A program made the position numbers and the translations under genes. The notes under the pieces were generated by a model. It searched no databases. It was not told where the DNA came from and saw only the letters and a list, made by a program, of their open reading frames with translations. Below, piece by piece: positions 9,364 through 18,168 of a stretch of 64,000 nucleotides of DNA. Origin of the DNA: Veronia nyctiphanis (lineage in GTDB: Bacteria; Pseudomonadota; Gammaproteobacteria; Enterobacterales; Vibrionaceae); NCBI RefSeq assembly GCF_004116385.1, contig NZ_PEIB01000003.1:1-64000 (forward strand), read 5' to 3'. Numbering within the stretch: position 1 is the stretch's first letter; the number at the start of each line of letters is the position of its first letter.

Positions 9364-9861
9364 ATGGAAGCCTTGTTTGAAAACGTTCTGTCGCGTATTG
9401 ATGCAGTTGCGCGATCTGTATTGCTGACTTGTATGGTGGTGATGATTTCCGTTGTCGCAAGTCAGGTATTCATGCGGTACGTTCTAAACAGCTCTATTGA
9501 TTGGGCAGACGAAGTCTCCCGCATGGCATTTGTCTGGTCAATCTTCATCGCAATACCGCTGGGTGTGCGCGAAGGAGCACACGTCGGTATCGATATCCTC
9601 ACCAATCGGCTTCCTAAACAGCTGGCGCGGGCAACTGCCCGTGTCATGCTCTCGCTGGCGTTTGTGCTGATGTGCGTTGTGACCTATGAATCTATCCATG
9701 TAGCGACTCAGACTTGGTCTGAGCGGCTGGGCGCAATCGATATCTCATCCAGCTACTTCTTTGTCGCTGTTATCGTGGGCTCGGCGCATACCGGACTTCA
9801 CCTGTTAAATCTGGTGCTATTTCCGGTGTATAAGGACGAGCAAGATGTCACGAGTGATTGA
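9364..9861 (+). CDS. TRAP transporter small membrane subunit (DctQ family)
   Basis: Small integral membrane subunit of 165 aa with four predicted membrane segments. The DctQ signature is visible as QVFMRYVLNSSIDWADEVSRMAFVW followed by REGAHVGIDIL in the middle. GGGAGA lies just upstream of the ATG, and the gene starts 14 bp after dctP and ends 15 bp before dctM, so all three are one operon. It pairs with DctM and links the binding protein to the ion-driven permease. Confidence 0.9.
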   Translation: MEALFENVLSRIDAVARSVLLTCMVVMISVVASQVFMRYVLNSSIDWADEVSRMAFVWSIFIAIPLGVREGAHVGIDILTNRLPKQLARATARVMLSLAFVLMCVVTYESIHVATQTWSERLGAIDISSSYFFVAVIVGSAHTGLHLLNLVLFPVYKDEQDVTSD

Positions 9862-9876
9862 TAGGGAGATCAATTC

Positions 9877-11156
9877 ATGAGTCTTTTGGTTATATTTCTA
9901 TTTCTGGCACTCGCTGCGTTTGGTATGCCGCTGGCCTTTTCTCTGGGTGTATCTGCTTTAGGTGGGCTGATTCTCGCAGGGTTCGATCTCAGCGTGCTTC
10001 CTCCGCGGATAATGAACTCCGTTAACTCGTTTCCATTGATGTCTATACCCCTGTTTATGGTAACGGGTGAACTGATGTTGAAAGCTGGCATCATGGACAG
10101 GTTGGTGGACTTTGCCAATGCATTTGTGGGCCGAGTTCGTGGTGGTTTGGCACAGGTTGCCTTGCTGTCAGGTGCTGGGCTGGCTTCGGTTTCTGGCGCG
10201 GCTGTTGCTGATGCCAGTGCTCTGTCAGCCACGCTTGTTCCCTCATTGAAAAAACAATATGGGCTTGGTTTCTCAACCGGTATTGTCGCTGCAGCAGCGA
10301 ACCTTGGCCCGATTATTCCACCATCCGGAGCAATGATTGTTTACGCCTTTATGGCGGGTTCAACCGTCTCAGTTGGTGGCATGTTCATGGCAGGTGTCGT
10401 GCCCGGGCTGATACTTGTCACTATCCTTATGTTCTTATGCTGGTTGATTGCCTATCTGCGTGATTATCCGTTGGTGGGGGAGAAGGCTAACATTGCCAAT
10501 ATCTTCCGCCAGCTTCGCCGCTCTCTGATTGTCTTTATGATGCCAGTCGTGGTGATAGGTGGGATTGTTGGCGGTGTCTTTACGCCGACTGAAGGCGCTG
10601 CGGTGGGTGTGGTGTACTCCCTGTTATTGGGATTCTTCGTTACCCGTAAACTTCGCATCAAGGATCTGCCGGGCGTGCTGCTCCAAGCCGCAAAAACGTC
10701 AGCGATTGTTGGTGCCATGATCGCCTATGCCTCAACGGTAACCTTCCTGTTTACCATTGATTTATTACCGATGAAGCTGGCGAACATGATGCACGGGATC
10801 ACTGACAACCCTCATGTATTCCTCGTGCTCGTGGCGTTGATGCTGATTGTTGTCGGCATGTTCCTTGAGTCGAACGCAGCTACATCATGCTGGTGCCGCT
10901 ATTTCACCCAATAGCCATCAGCTACGGTATCGATCCGCTACATTTTGGTTTTTTATTTGTTTTTAACCTTGTGATTGGCATGCTTACGCCGCCCGTTGGG
11001 GTTGTGCTGTTTGTCGTGTGTGGTATCACGGGGGTTAAAATGGGCGAGTTGGTCCGCGAAAGCTGGCCATTTATCGCTGCGATGTATGCACTCCTTGTTG
11101 TGTGCATTTTTGTACCTGACCTTGCAACGTGGTTGCCTAGGTCTCTCGGGTACTGA
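9877..11156 (+). pseudogene. TRAP transporter large permease (DctM family), frameshifted
   Basis: Large membrane subunit with many transmembrane helices that moves solute with Na+ or H+. Residues from FGMPLAFSLGVSALGG through the SIPLFMVTGELMLKAGI, SGAAVADASAL and ANLGPIIPPSGAM blocks are typical. The frame breaks near 10878-10881. Restoring one base gives GMFLESNAAYIMLVPLFHPI and continues through FGFLFVFNLVIGMLTPPVG to a stop at 11156. Restored length is about 426 aa, normal for DctM. Because the rest is intact and the operon otherwise healthy, a one-base sequencing loss is the likeliest reason. Confidence 0.85.
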
Positions 11157-11188
11157 GCTGTAAGCGTTTAAAACTGTGGTAGTTTTTT

Positions 11189-11213
11189 GCTCCGGCCAGT
11201 CCGGAGCTTTTTT
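11189..11213 (+). terminator. Terminator of the uraD-TRAP unit
   Basis: Stem GCTCCGG/CCGGAGC (11189-11195 with 11201-11207), five-base loop, then six T. The stem sits between the convergent dctM and oxidoreductase genes and has a TTTTTT run on the left side too. Confidence 0.8.
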
Positions 11214-11215
11214 GT

Positions 11216-12184
11216 TTAAACCACGTTAATTACGATTTTTCCCCTATGTTCACCCCGCCCAAAACGTGCCATTTCTCTTGGAATATCCTCAAGAGAGAAG
11301 GGACCTTCAATATGTGTATTTAAGCTGCCGTTTTCGAACATTTCGTTGATATGCTCAAGCCCTTTATTTGGCTTAAGAGCAAGCACTGACAAACGTTTTC
11401 CTTTCTTTTTAGTGAACAAACGTCCAAACAAAGCAATTTGTAACAGTCTTGGCGTATCACCACCGACAGTTACATAATGTCCCGGGACATTGAGTGTGCG
11501 AAGATAACGAGACGGCGCTCGGTTGGTTTTCACATCAAGGATAAGATCGTAACGTTTTGCTTCTGCAGTGAAGTCGGTTTTTTGATAGTCAATGACATGG
11601 TCAAAGCCAAGCCCCGTCATAAAATCGAGTTTTAAAGCATGATCGACGCCTGTTACTTCACAGCCGAATACTTTCGCTATTTGCAAAGCAAACACACCTA
11701 CGCCGCCGCCAGCACCATTGATGAGAACATTGTCGCCTTGCTTGATTTTGCCAAGGTCAACCAAGCCTTGCCATGCCAGTAATGAGGCATGCGGCAGGCT
11801 GACTGCCTGTTGAAAGGTCATCAGGTTAGGCATGTTTCTCAGGGCGTTTTGCGAAACACTGGTGTATTCTGCAAAGCCACCGAAACCCGAATTGGAGACG
11901 TCGCCAAATACTCTGTCACCCACAACAAATGAGGCGACTCCCTGACCAACAGATTCCACTGTGCCCGCTATCTCCGCTCCCAATACATCGATTTTCGGTT
12001 TTAAAATGCCGGAGACCAGTCTTGTAATAAAGGGCTTTCCACACATGATCTGCCAATCAAAATCATTGACTGAAGTGGCATGGACTTTAACCAGTACTTC
12101 CCCTTCTTTAGGTTGAGGAATCACTTTTTCTTCCAGCGATAGTGTGTCTGTTTTTCCATAACGCGAAAGTACGATTGCCTTCAT
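11216..12184 (-). CDS. Zinc-free MDR family NADPH oxidoreductase (quinone reductase-like)
   Basis: Medium-chain dehydrogenase/reductase of 322 aa. The N-terminal GroES-like half (EGEVLVKVHATSVNDFDWQI, GAEIAGTVESVG, VGDRVFGD) is followed by the Rossmann half with INGAGGGVGVFALQIAKVFG, the nucleotide-binding loop. The structural and catalytic zinc cysteines of alcohol dehydrogenases are missing, which places it with quinone oxidoreductase or enoyl-reductase-type proteins. Substrate cannot be read from the sequence. It is a single gene whose ATG is followed by the expected KAIVLSRYG start. Its 3' end shares the bidirectional terminator with dctM. Confidence 0.85.
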   Translation of the reverse strand: MKAIVLSRYGKTDTLSLEEKVIPQPKEGEVLVKVHATSVNDFDWQIMCGKPFITRLVSGILKPKIDVLGAEIAGTVESVGQGVASFVVGDRVFGDVSNSGFGGFAEYTSVSQNALRNMPNLMTFQQAVSLPHASLLAWQGLVDLGKIKQGDNVLINGAGGGVGVFALQIAKVFGCEVTGVDHALKLDFMTGLGFDHVIDYQKTDFTAEAKRYDLILDVKTNRAPSRYLRTLNVPGHYVTVGGDTPRLLQIALFGRLFTKKKGKRLSVLALKPNKGLEHINEMFENGSLNTHIEGPFSLEDIPREMARFGRGEHRGKIVINVV

Positions 12185-12487
12185 GATTTTAGCCCTTAAA
12201 TAGTTACGCTACGTCCGTCGTGTTGTTGGTCAGTTAAAAGTTAATACACTGTTTTTATTGTTATTTATATAGATAGCTAAGTTTTGTGGGTGATTTTTTT
12301 AAACCGTTAGAGATGAGCAGGATTTTCCAAAAAAGGTTATGTGTAATGAACGTGAACCAATACAGCAACAAGCCGCGGCTAATCTGGTTTTAGTGGTGGG
12401 ATAAATAGACTTGTGTGGTGAGTTTTTATTCTTGCGTCACCGAAAAAAAACCTTTAAGTTGAAAGACCACTTAATAAAGAGTGACTT

Positions 12488-12544
12488 ATGATTCTTAAAC
12501 CTCTATCACTATGGCTACTTATGCTAATGCCCATCAGTCGGTAG
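12488..12544 (+). other. Possible leader peptide (18 codons, Leu/Met-rich)
   Basis: A short frame, MILKPLSLWLLMLMPISR, starts with ATG after AAGAG and ends 13 bases before two overlapping hairpins. Six of 18 codons are Leu (four CTA, two CTT) and four are Met. It precedes the DMT transporter gene by about 90 bp. The layout resembles a transcription attenuator or stalling leader, but there is no comparative support from this sequence alone. The rest of the 12185-12634 gap shows no other gene. Confidence 0.35.
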
Positions 12545-12556
12545 AGTGAATCGTGC

Positions 12557-12598
12557 CCGGCTGTGAGTAAAGCAGCCGGATGTCGTTTTCTCACAGCC
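12557..12598 (+). promoter_or_regulatory. Mutually exclusive hairpins upstream of DMT transporter
   Basis: CCGGCTG (12557-12563) pairs with CAGCCGG (12573-12579). The overlapping GGCTGTGAG (12559-12567) pairs equally well with CTCACAGCC (12590-12598). The two structures cannot form together. Neither is followed by a T run, so if this is an attenuator the mechanism is not a simple terminator. Confidence 0.4.
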
Positions 12599-12634
12599 TT
12601 GACCAGAAAAATAAATTCAAGGAAGTGACAGACA

Positions 12635-13544
12635 ATGAACGGCGCAACCATCGCGACACAAAACCCAACAGACTACCGTACGGGCATCATTTACGCCCTT
12701 ATCGGCACGCTCCTGTTTTCAATAAAACCTGTTCTTATTAAACTCGCTTACGCCGCTGGTGGAGACGCAACCGCCATTATGAGCCTGCGCGCGGCATCAT
12801 CACTTCCCCTATACATTGCCATCCTGTTTTGGTTATGCAGGCAGACAGAGCAGCGGAGCAAGGCGCTCAAATATGGTTGGCAGGCGGCTTGGTAGGTATT
12901 CTGGGTTACTACTTTGCCTCCTTGCTCGATATTATTGCCTTGGAGTTTATTTCCGCTCAGCTTGAACGCCTGCTGATTTTTCTTTTTCCCTCCTTTGTTG
13001 TGGTTATCAGTTGGTTTTTTCTCAATGAAACGCCGAAAAAAGGGACCTTTTTTTCGATAACTCTTGGTTATGTTGGCGTGGCGATGATTGTATTGCACGA
13101 CTTCACCTCGCTCGGTTCGCAGGTGTGGTTGGGCAGTATTATGGCTGTTGGCTCGGCATTGGTGTTTGCTATCTATTTAGTGCTCAGCAAGAAAGTGATT
13201 GGCAAGCTGGGATCTCAGTTGTTTACCAGTATTGGTATGGGGAGCGCAGGTATTGTCATCATGCTTCAATATCAGGTTCAGGGTGCTCAGTTTTCTCAGA
13301 TGTCAGCTGAATTGATTTGGATGGGGATTGCGATTGGCTTTTTCTGTACAGTGTTACCGTCATATTTTGTTGCGGCAGCATGGCGAGATTAACGCCCTCT
13401 GTACTGAGCCTCACCAGTAACATTGGCCCAGCGGTAACGGCGCTGTTGGCGATAACCTTACTTGATGAAGCATTTACGGTTTGGCACGGAATAGGGATGG
13501 CGCTTGTGGTTTATACGGTGGTGAGGATAAACAAAAGAACCTAA
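12635..13544 (+). pseudogene. DMT-family (EamA) transporter, two frameshifts
   Basis: Inner-membrane exporter with two EamA repeats and about ten helices. Frame one covers the first helices (GIIYALIGTLLFSIKPVLIKLAYA). The frame changes between about 12840 and 12893, then runs through LAGGLVGILGYYFASLLDIIALEF to 13378. A single A restored near 13380 gives FVAAAMARLTPSVLSLTSNIGPAVTALLA to the end. Restored length is about 302 aa, right for the family. AAGGAAG precedes the ATG. Both breaks are one-base losses. Upstream is a leader-peptide-like element and downstream, convergent, an Lrp-family regulator, so export of an amino acid is a reasonable guess. Confidence 0.8.
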
Positions 13545-13593
13545 TAAGAGAAGCTGGCAGAGGCCCGCTTCTCCATTTCCATCAAAGCGCTGC
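13534..13593. repeat. 60-bp repeat with terminator hairpin, copy 1
   Basis: This stretch is nearly the same as 15439-15499. It holds a hairpin GAGAAGC/GCTTCTC (13548-13554 with 13567-13573) just after the DMT transporter stop and before the convergent Lrp gene, so it probably works as a terminator. Confidence 0.6.
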
Positions 13594-13678
13594 TTTCTTC
13601 GGTTTTTCATACCAGTACAGCGAAAATTCTTCATAGTTTCTTTACCATTTACTGACCTTCAAGGCTCGCTGCTGATGG

Positions 13679-14167
13679 TCAGATCTCAACATCTGTCGTA
13701 AATTTTTGGCAAGACCAGACTACCTTGGTGTCATAACGTCGGATTTTTTCATTACTCATAAACACTTTCTGGCTCCAATCTTCGTACCATGCCAAAGACG
13801 GCCCTTGCACAACAAGTACATAATCTTCTGTTCCCGCGACGTGATAGCTTTGTTTGACCTCAGAAAGTTTCTCCATCTGACGATTGAAGCTCTCATATAA
13901 AGCAATAGATTCGTCGCCAAATGACAACGAAACAATAAGCGTGACTGATGACTCCTGAGGTGCAACGATAGAAACATCACGCTTGATAACACCCTGTTTT
14001 CTCATCGATTGGAGTCTTCTTCGTACAGACGACGCAGATAGCCCGATTCTTTCACCGATTTCAGAGTGAGTGAGAAGATTGTTCACCTGAACAATTCGTA
14101 AGATGGCTCTATCGAATTTATCTAAGGGCTGATTCGCTATCGGCGCATCAAAGGCGATATTCTTCAT
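13679..14167 (-). CDS. Lrp/AsnC-family transcriptional regulator
   Basis: DNA-binding regulator of 162 aa. Residues about 17-65 form the AsnC helix-turn-helix (LDKFDRAILRIVQVNN, LTHSEIGERIGLSASSVRRRL, MRKQGVIKRDVSIV). The remainder is the RAM ligand-binding domain (SLSFGDESIALYESFNRQM, VKQSYHVAGTEDYVLVVQ). RAM domains bind amino acids, which makes a link to the convergent DMT transporter attractive. It reads from a clear ATG (MKNIAFDAPIANQ), and the next gene, a serine hydrolase, diverges 91 bp away. Confidence 0.88.
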   Translation of the reverse strand: MKNIAFDAPIANQPLDKFDRAILRIVQVNNLLTHSEIGERIGLSASSVRRRLQSMRKQGVIKRDVSIVAPQESSVTLIVSLSFGDESIALYESFNRQMEKLSEVKQSYHVAGTEDYVLVVQGPSLAWYEDWSQKVFMSNEKIRRYDTKVVWSCQKFTTDVEI

Positions 14168-14258
14168 CGTATGTTCCGTAATGTGCGAATTTCTTCATAT
14201 AATCAACGTCTTTTGCCAATATCGTCAAGCGTCCTTCCAGTAAAATAGACTGACATCA

Positions 14259-15419
14259 ATGGTTGATTTTCAACACATGACAAATGGTAGGAAGATGACA
14301 AAGATAGAGAGTGTGCTGCTGACTGTTAAATTTGTATTCCTGGGAATGATGATGGCAATGACAGAACAAGTAGAGGCGAATGAAATAGGTGTAGTCTCTC
14401 AGCTCGCGAACATATTGGAAGAAACACAGACATTCTCACCAGGCGCAATATTACATGTGAATAGCCCAGATTTTCAGTTTAGACAGGCTGTGGGTGTGGC
14501 AAATAAAAAACAAGATCTCCCAATGCAAAGTAACTTCACATTGCGCGTTGGCAGCATTACAAAAATATATATCGCTGCTCTTTCTGTCATGGCAGAAAAA
14601 GAAAAGCGAATAAATGTGGGCGACAAGGCGTATCAATATGTTCCAGAGTGGGCGCTCGAACATTTGCCAAAGAACATTAACCCAACGATTGAACAATTAT
14701 TAAATCATACTTCCGGCATACCCGATTACTATTCGGTGGGGTTTTATCTTTTTGATTGGAATCAAGAAGAACCCATCACACCTCGGTTAGTACTTGAAAG
14801 TATCTCAGGAAAATCAGCTTCGTTGTCTGGTAAATTTGAGTACTCCAATACCAATTACCATGTGCTTGCGTTGGTACTGGAAAATGTCTATCGACGCTCT
14901 TTGGCATCTCTACTGAGTGAAAAGATATTCGAACCTATGGGGCTAGACGACACATATTATGGTGAAAGCTCTCCGACTGGCGATGTTATCCATGGTTATG
15001 GCGCATACACAATGGGGTGGGGAGCTAGTCTTATGCCATGGAAAGATACCTACGCGTGGAAAGAAAATACGGGTCCAGATGGCGGTTTATTGGCGACGGC
15101 CAGCGATGTCGATGTTTGGCTTCGTGCATTGTATTCGCAAGATGGCCAGTTCAGTGATATTGGAGTTGCGATGATGAAAAAACCAATAAGTGACTCTGAA
15201 AGAGTAAAGCAGGGCTTCGGAACAGAGATTTTGTTTAGCCGGGCAGGCACAAAAGTCGTCGGGCATACGGGTGCATTGGATGGATATTTAACCGCTGCAT
15301 TTTACATTCCCAGTAAAGATACCAGTTTCGTTTTTCATGTGAACAAAACCGATCATTCGGGCTTCTCCTCAACCCTATCCAGTGTCATAAAAATCTTGCT
15401 GGCTGACCATAACAGTTAG
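14259..15419 (+). CDS. Serine hydrolase of the beta-lactamase/class C PBP-like family
   Basis: Exported hydrolase with the penicillin-binding fold, 386 aa from the longest start. A signal peptide lies at MTKIESVLLTVKFVFLGMMM, so ATG 14295 is an alternative start; none of the candidate starts has a good Shine-Dalgarno. Catalytic motifs are SITK (SxxK), YSN within FEYSNTNYHVLALVLE, and HTG within VGHTGALDGY. LLNHTSGIPDYY is the usual block. It is closer to D-aminopeptidase/esterase-type members than to true AmpC, so a role in antibiotic resistance is not implied. It is a single gene followed by a repeated terminator element. Confidence 0.85.
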   Translation: MVDFQHMTNGRKMTKIESVLLTVKFVFLGMMMAMTEQVEANEIGVVSQLANILEETQTFSPGAILHVNSPDFQFRQAVGVANKKQDLPMQSNFTLRVGSITKIYIAALSVMAEKEKRINVGDKAYQYVPEWALEHLPKNINPTIEQLLNHTSGIPDYYSVGFYLFDWNQEEPITPRLVLESISGKSASLSGKFEYSNTNYHVLALVLENVYRRSLASLLSEKIFEPMGLDDTYYGESSPTGDVIHGYGAYTMGWGASLMPWKDTYAWKENTGPDGGLLATASDVDVWLRALYSQDGQFSDIGVAMMKKPISDSERVKQGFGTEILFSRAGTKVVGHTGALDGYLTAAFYIPSKDTSFVFHVNKTDHSGFSSTLSSVIKILLADHNS

Positions 15420-15438
15420 CGGTTGGCTGGAATAAATC

Positions 15439-15499
15439 AAAGAATCTAATAAGAGAAAGCTGGCAGAGGCCAGCTTCTCCATTTGCACCTAAGCGCTGT
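15439..15499. repeat. 60-bp repeat with terminator hairpin, copy 2
   Basis: Second copy of the element at 13534-13593. Its stem is stronger: AGCTGGC (15458-15464) pairs with GCCAGCT (15469-15475) and extends with a bulge to 15453-15479. It sits between the convergent serine hydrolase and phzF-like genes. Confidence 0.6.
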
Positions 15500-15504
15500 T
15501 GATG

Positions 15505-16279
15505 TCACTGACTGACGCTATCCCGAAAAGACACGTTGGCCATAACCGTTATCGTTTTTTTGGATGCTTTTTGTACCTGAAAATAGCCGCCTGTGGGAGA
15601 TAACTGAGTAACCTCAAGCTTGGTCTTGCCCAGCTTTTCAAACCAATATGGCGCCAGTGAGCATTGTGCAGAGCCCGTAGCGATATCTTCATCGATGCCA
15701 ATTTTTGGCGCGAAATATCGCAATACATAACCACAATCTCCCTGCTTTGCCGTCACGATAATCGCATGATGGTTGGGAATCTGTAACAGAGTTTCAGGAG
15801 CGGGTGAAAATTGCCTGACATCGTCGACAGAAGGCAAAACAAGTACCAGATCTCGGGTGTGGAATACCTCGACAACATCACTGACAGTGTCTGCTAATGC
15901 CCTATGTAATGAACTCGGCTTTGCTTTCCATGTTGGTAGCGTGATTGCGAAAGAGTCTGCTTGCCTGAATATACAGACCTGTCCGTATTGGCTGTCGAAC
16001 GTGACTTCATGAAAGTCGCAACGCGACAGTATTACCGCACCAGCACCTAAGCTGCCATGTCCGCAAAGGTTTATTTCACTGTGTAGTGAAAACCACCGGA
16101 TATATAATTTTCCGTCACATTGCTTCACAAAGGAAGTGACAGGTAACCCAATATCTTTTGTGATTCGGAGTAAATCTGAATCCGGTAACCAACTGTCGAG
16201 TTGAACAACGCCGCAGGGGTTACCTGCGGCAACATCACTGACAAAAACATTGCACGTTGTTATGTCGATACGCCGTCAC
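15505..16279 (-). pseudogene. PhzF-family isomerase/epimerase-like protein, start region shifted
   Basis: PhzF fold protein, related to phenazine PhzF and diaminopimelate epimerase. The conserved frame runs from TGA-adjacent codons at 16269 through ITTCNVFVSDVAAGNPCGVVQ, FSLHSEINLCGHGSLGAG (catalytic Glu) and DEDIATGSAQCSLAPYW. The only in-frame start codon is an internal GTG at 16128, which would drop the essential N-terminal AAGNPCGVV block. A GTG at 16279, directly after the upstream methyltransferase stop, is one base out of frame, so one extra base near 16270 would explain everything. Restored length is about 255 aa. Operon partner is the methyltransferase upstream. Substrate unknown. 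Confidence 0.75.
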
Positions 16280-16849
16280 CTATTTAGTTTGTTGTTTACT
16301 AGGTACTTTAAGCGGCTTCTTAGCATCAATAATAATCGACACCATCCCGAGCGATTCATCAGAATTTCGTGTATCAAAGCGGAAGGAACGGCCAATCTTT
16401 CCGTCTTCCTCGTTCCAATGTGTGTAATGAAACAGGTTTTGATCGTCACAGTATTCCAGCAGCTCAACTTGGAAGCCTGCGCGTTCAAAGACCTCCTTAA
16501 ATTGCTTATAATCGTAAACAATCTTGTGATCAGCAGCCGGGTGGTCTTCAGGCCCTGGGCCGCCAACCTGAACCATATTCTGATACCAGTCATTGTCAAA
16601 ATTTCTGTCCGGAACTGCACATCGGATGTAACCTCCGGGCTTGAGGAATTCAAAGCAATGTTTCGCAGCCTCGACACCTTCTTCCAGTGTCATGTGTTCC
16701 CAAACGTGCTCAGCCAACAAACAATCGATACTGTTTGGCGTATGTGAGTTCGTCCAGTCTTCTTTGTGCAAGACATTGAAGTCATTCTGCTGCGTCGAAA
16801 TCCAGCCATCCTGCTGAACATTCCCTGCGCCTATGATGATTTTTTTCAT
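16280..16849 (-). CDS. SAM-dependent methyltransferase-like protein (type 11 group)
   Basis: Short class I methyltransferase-like protein of 189 aa. It begins KKIIIGAGN, a shortened SAM-binding loop, then the acidic-loop region SIDCLLAEHVWEHMTLEEG, LKPGGYIRCAVPD (motif after strand 5) and NFDNDWYQNMVQVGGPGPEDHPAADHKI. This pattern is found in predicted methyltransferases linked to surface sugar or small-molecule modification, but the substrate is not evident. It abuts the PhzF-like gene with no gap. The start ATG at 16849 is followed by two Lys codons, with weak upstream Shine-Dalgarno. Confidence 0.75.
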   Translation of the reverse strand: MKKIIIGAGNVQQDGWISTQQNDFNVLHKEDWTNSHTPNSIDCLLAEHVWEHMTLEEGVEAAKHCFEFLKPGGYIRCAVPDRNFDNDWYQNMVQVGGPGPEDHPAADHKIVYDYKQFKEVFERAGFQVELLEYCDDQNLFHYTHWNEEDGKIGRSFRFDTRNSDESLGMVSIIIDAKKPLKVPSKQQTK

Positions 16850-17082
16850 TTATATTTTTTACCCAGCGTTTATGATTGCCTTAAAGAACATCAAATATTG
16901 TTCAGATTCAAACGACTGGAATGGAATTCAGGCGCACAGCACAAACATTGCATGTTACGGCATTATGTAAGGTCTAGGCTGAAGTAACAGAAAGTAAAAA
17001 CGATGCGGAAAGTCTAAAGGGTATCAGCGTATATCGAGGGTGGCACCTAATGAATCAGCAACCACCCTCATGTCTTTTAAAA

Positions 17083-18168
17083 CTAATCGTTAGTGCGATC
17101 TTTTATCGAAAATCCTGATTCCATCACAATGGTTTTTGGCGCTTTTAGATTCTTCAGCGCTTTTAACAGGTCAACTTTTTCGACTTGTTGTGTCAGGTAT
17201 GTCTTGAAGTAATAAGTGGGATGTTTGGTATCGACCACTGATGTCCACACCGTGTAATCGGTGTGGACATCACCGTTAATATTCTCGCGAATTGATCCTT
17301 TCGGAATATCAAAATGATTCAGTATATGGAATGCATTAAATACGGCTTCATCTGACGTTTTAGCCTCTTTATACGTGTTGACAAAGGCAGTGGCCCGGAC
17401 AAAACGTGAAGGTGAGGTGTGGTCACCGGGTAGTCCAAACAGCCCGGTTCCCTGGCCGAAAGGGGATACCTTCTGACGTGATACGGTTTTCGACGTTTGG
17501 TTGTCTGGTGTTAATCCCACATAGTTATTTAAGTTTGTCAGGTGCCAGTCATAGGTTGGGTTATTGGTTACTACATTGACGGTGTTGTCGAATATCTTTA
17601 AACCATCTTTGGTTATCTCTACAACGATTGATTCCCCTGTTGCGTCGCTGATTGCATAGTGGAAAGGCGCGAAACTATTAATTTCCTGAATGTGGGTACC
17701 TACAATTATCAGGTCGGGTAAGGCTTTTTTCACTTCAGCAACGGAAGCAAACTGGCTGAGGATATAATTCCCAAGTTCCTCACTTGAAATGGCTTCTTTT
17801 TGGTTATCTTTTGTTAAAGGGGTAAATTCCGCAATGTTCGCGAAATAGAATGCGCCAAAGTAGAGCCCTTTTTCATTTACGCCATCAACAACGATCGGCT
17901 TGCCGAGTGCGTTCGCGCCAGCGAAGCCGTATTTAGCTTTGTATGTTCCTCCTTGATGTTTGTCGTCCATATACAATTTCTCGATCGTTGCGCCTGCGGG
18001 AACAACATAGATGTTGGATTGCACATCGAAACCAAATTCCATTGTCCGCGCAGGAATGGTCGCGCCATCGTTTGATTTTATAACAATACCTGTGCAGGCC
18101 ATTGCCTGAGCGAAAAAGAGGCTGGATATGATTGTGACGAAGAAAGTTCGAATGGTTGAAGTCTGCAT
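17083..18168 (-). CDS. Exported choloylglycine hydrolase-family (C59) Ntn hydrolase
   Basis: Amide hydrolase of the penicillin V acylase/bile salt hydrolase family. The ATG at 18168 is preceded by AAAGG at 7 bases and gives a signal peptide ending AQAMA. Removal exposes Cys as the N-terminal nucleophile of CTGIVIKSNDGATIPARTMEF, as in Gram-negative periplasmic members. The conserved Asn and Arg blocks are seen at VVTNNPTYDWHLTNLNNYVGL and TSPSRFVRATAF. The 361-aa length matches secreted homologues. The frame is open further upstream, but that segment is not family-like. Gram-negative members have been tied to acyl-homoserine lactone cleavage, but the substrate here is inference. Confidence 0.87.
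   Translation of the reverse strand: MQTSTIRTFFVTIISSLFFAQAMACTGIVIKSNDGATIPARTMEFGFDVQSNIYVVPAGATIEKLYMDDKHQGGTYKAKYGFAGANALGKPIVVDGVNEKGLYFGAFYFANIAEFTPLTKDNQKEAISSEELGNYILSQFASVAEVKKALPDLIIVGTHIQEINSFAPFHYAISDATGESIVVEITKDGLKIFDNTVNVVTNNPTYDWHLTNLNNYVGLTPDNQTSKTVSRQKVSPFGQGTGLFGLPGDHTSPSRFVRATAFVNTYKEAKTSDEAVFNAFHILNHFDIPKGSIRENINGDVHTDYTVWTSVVDTKHPTYYFKTYLTQQVEKVDLLKALKNLKAPKTIVMESGFSIKDRTND

Noticed and set aside
12454-12651. 65-codon minus-strand frame over the leader region
   Set aside because: It overlaps the leader-like element and the DMT start, with no start signal or family signs.
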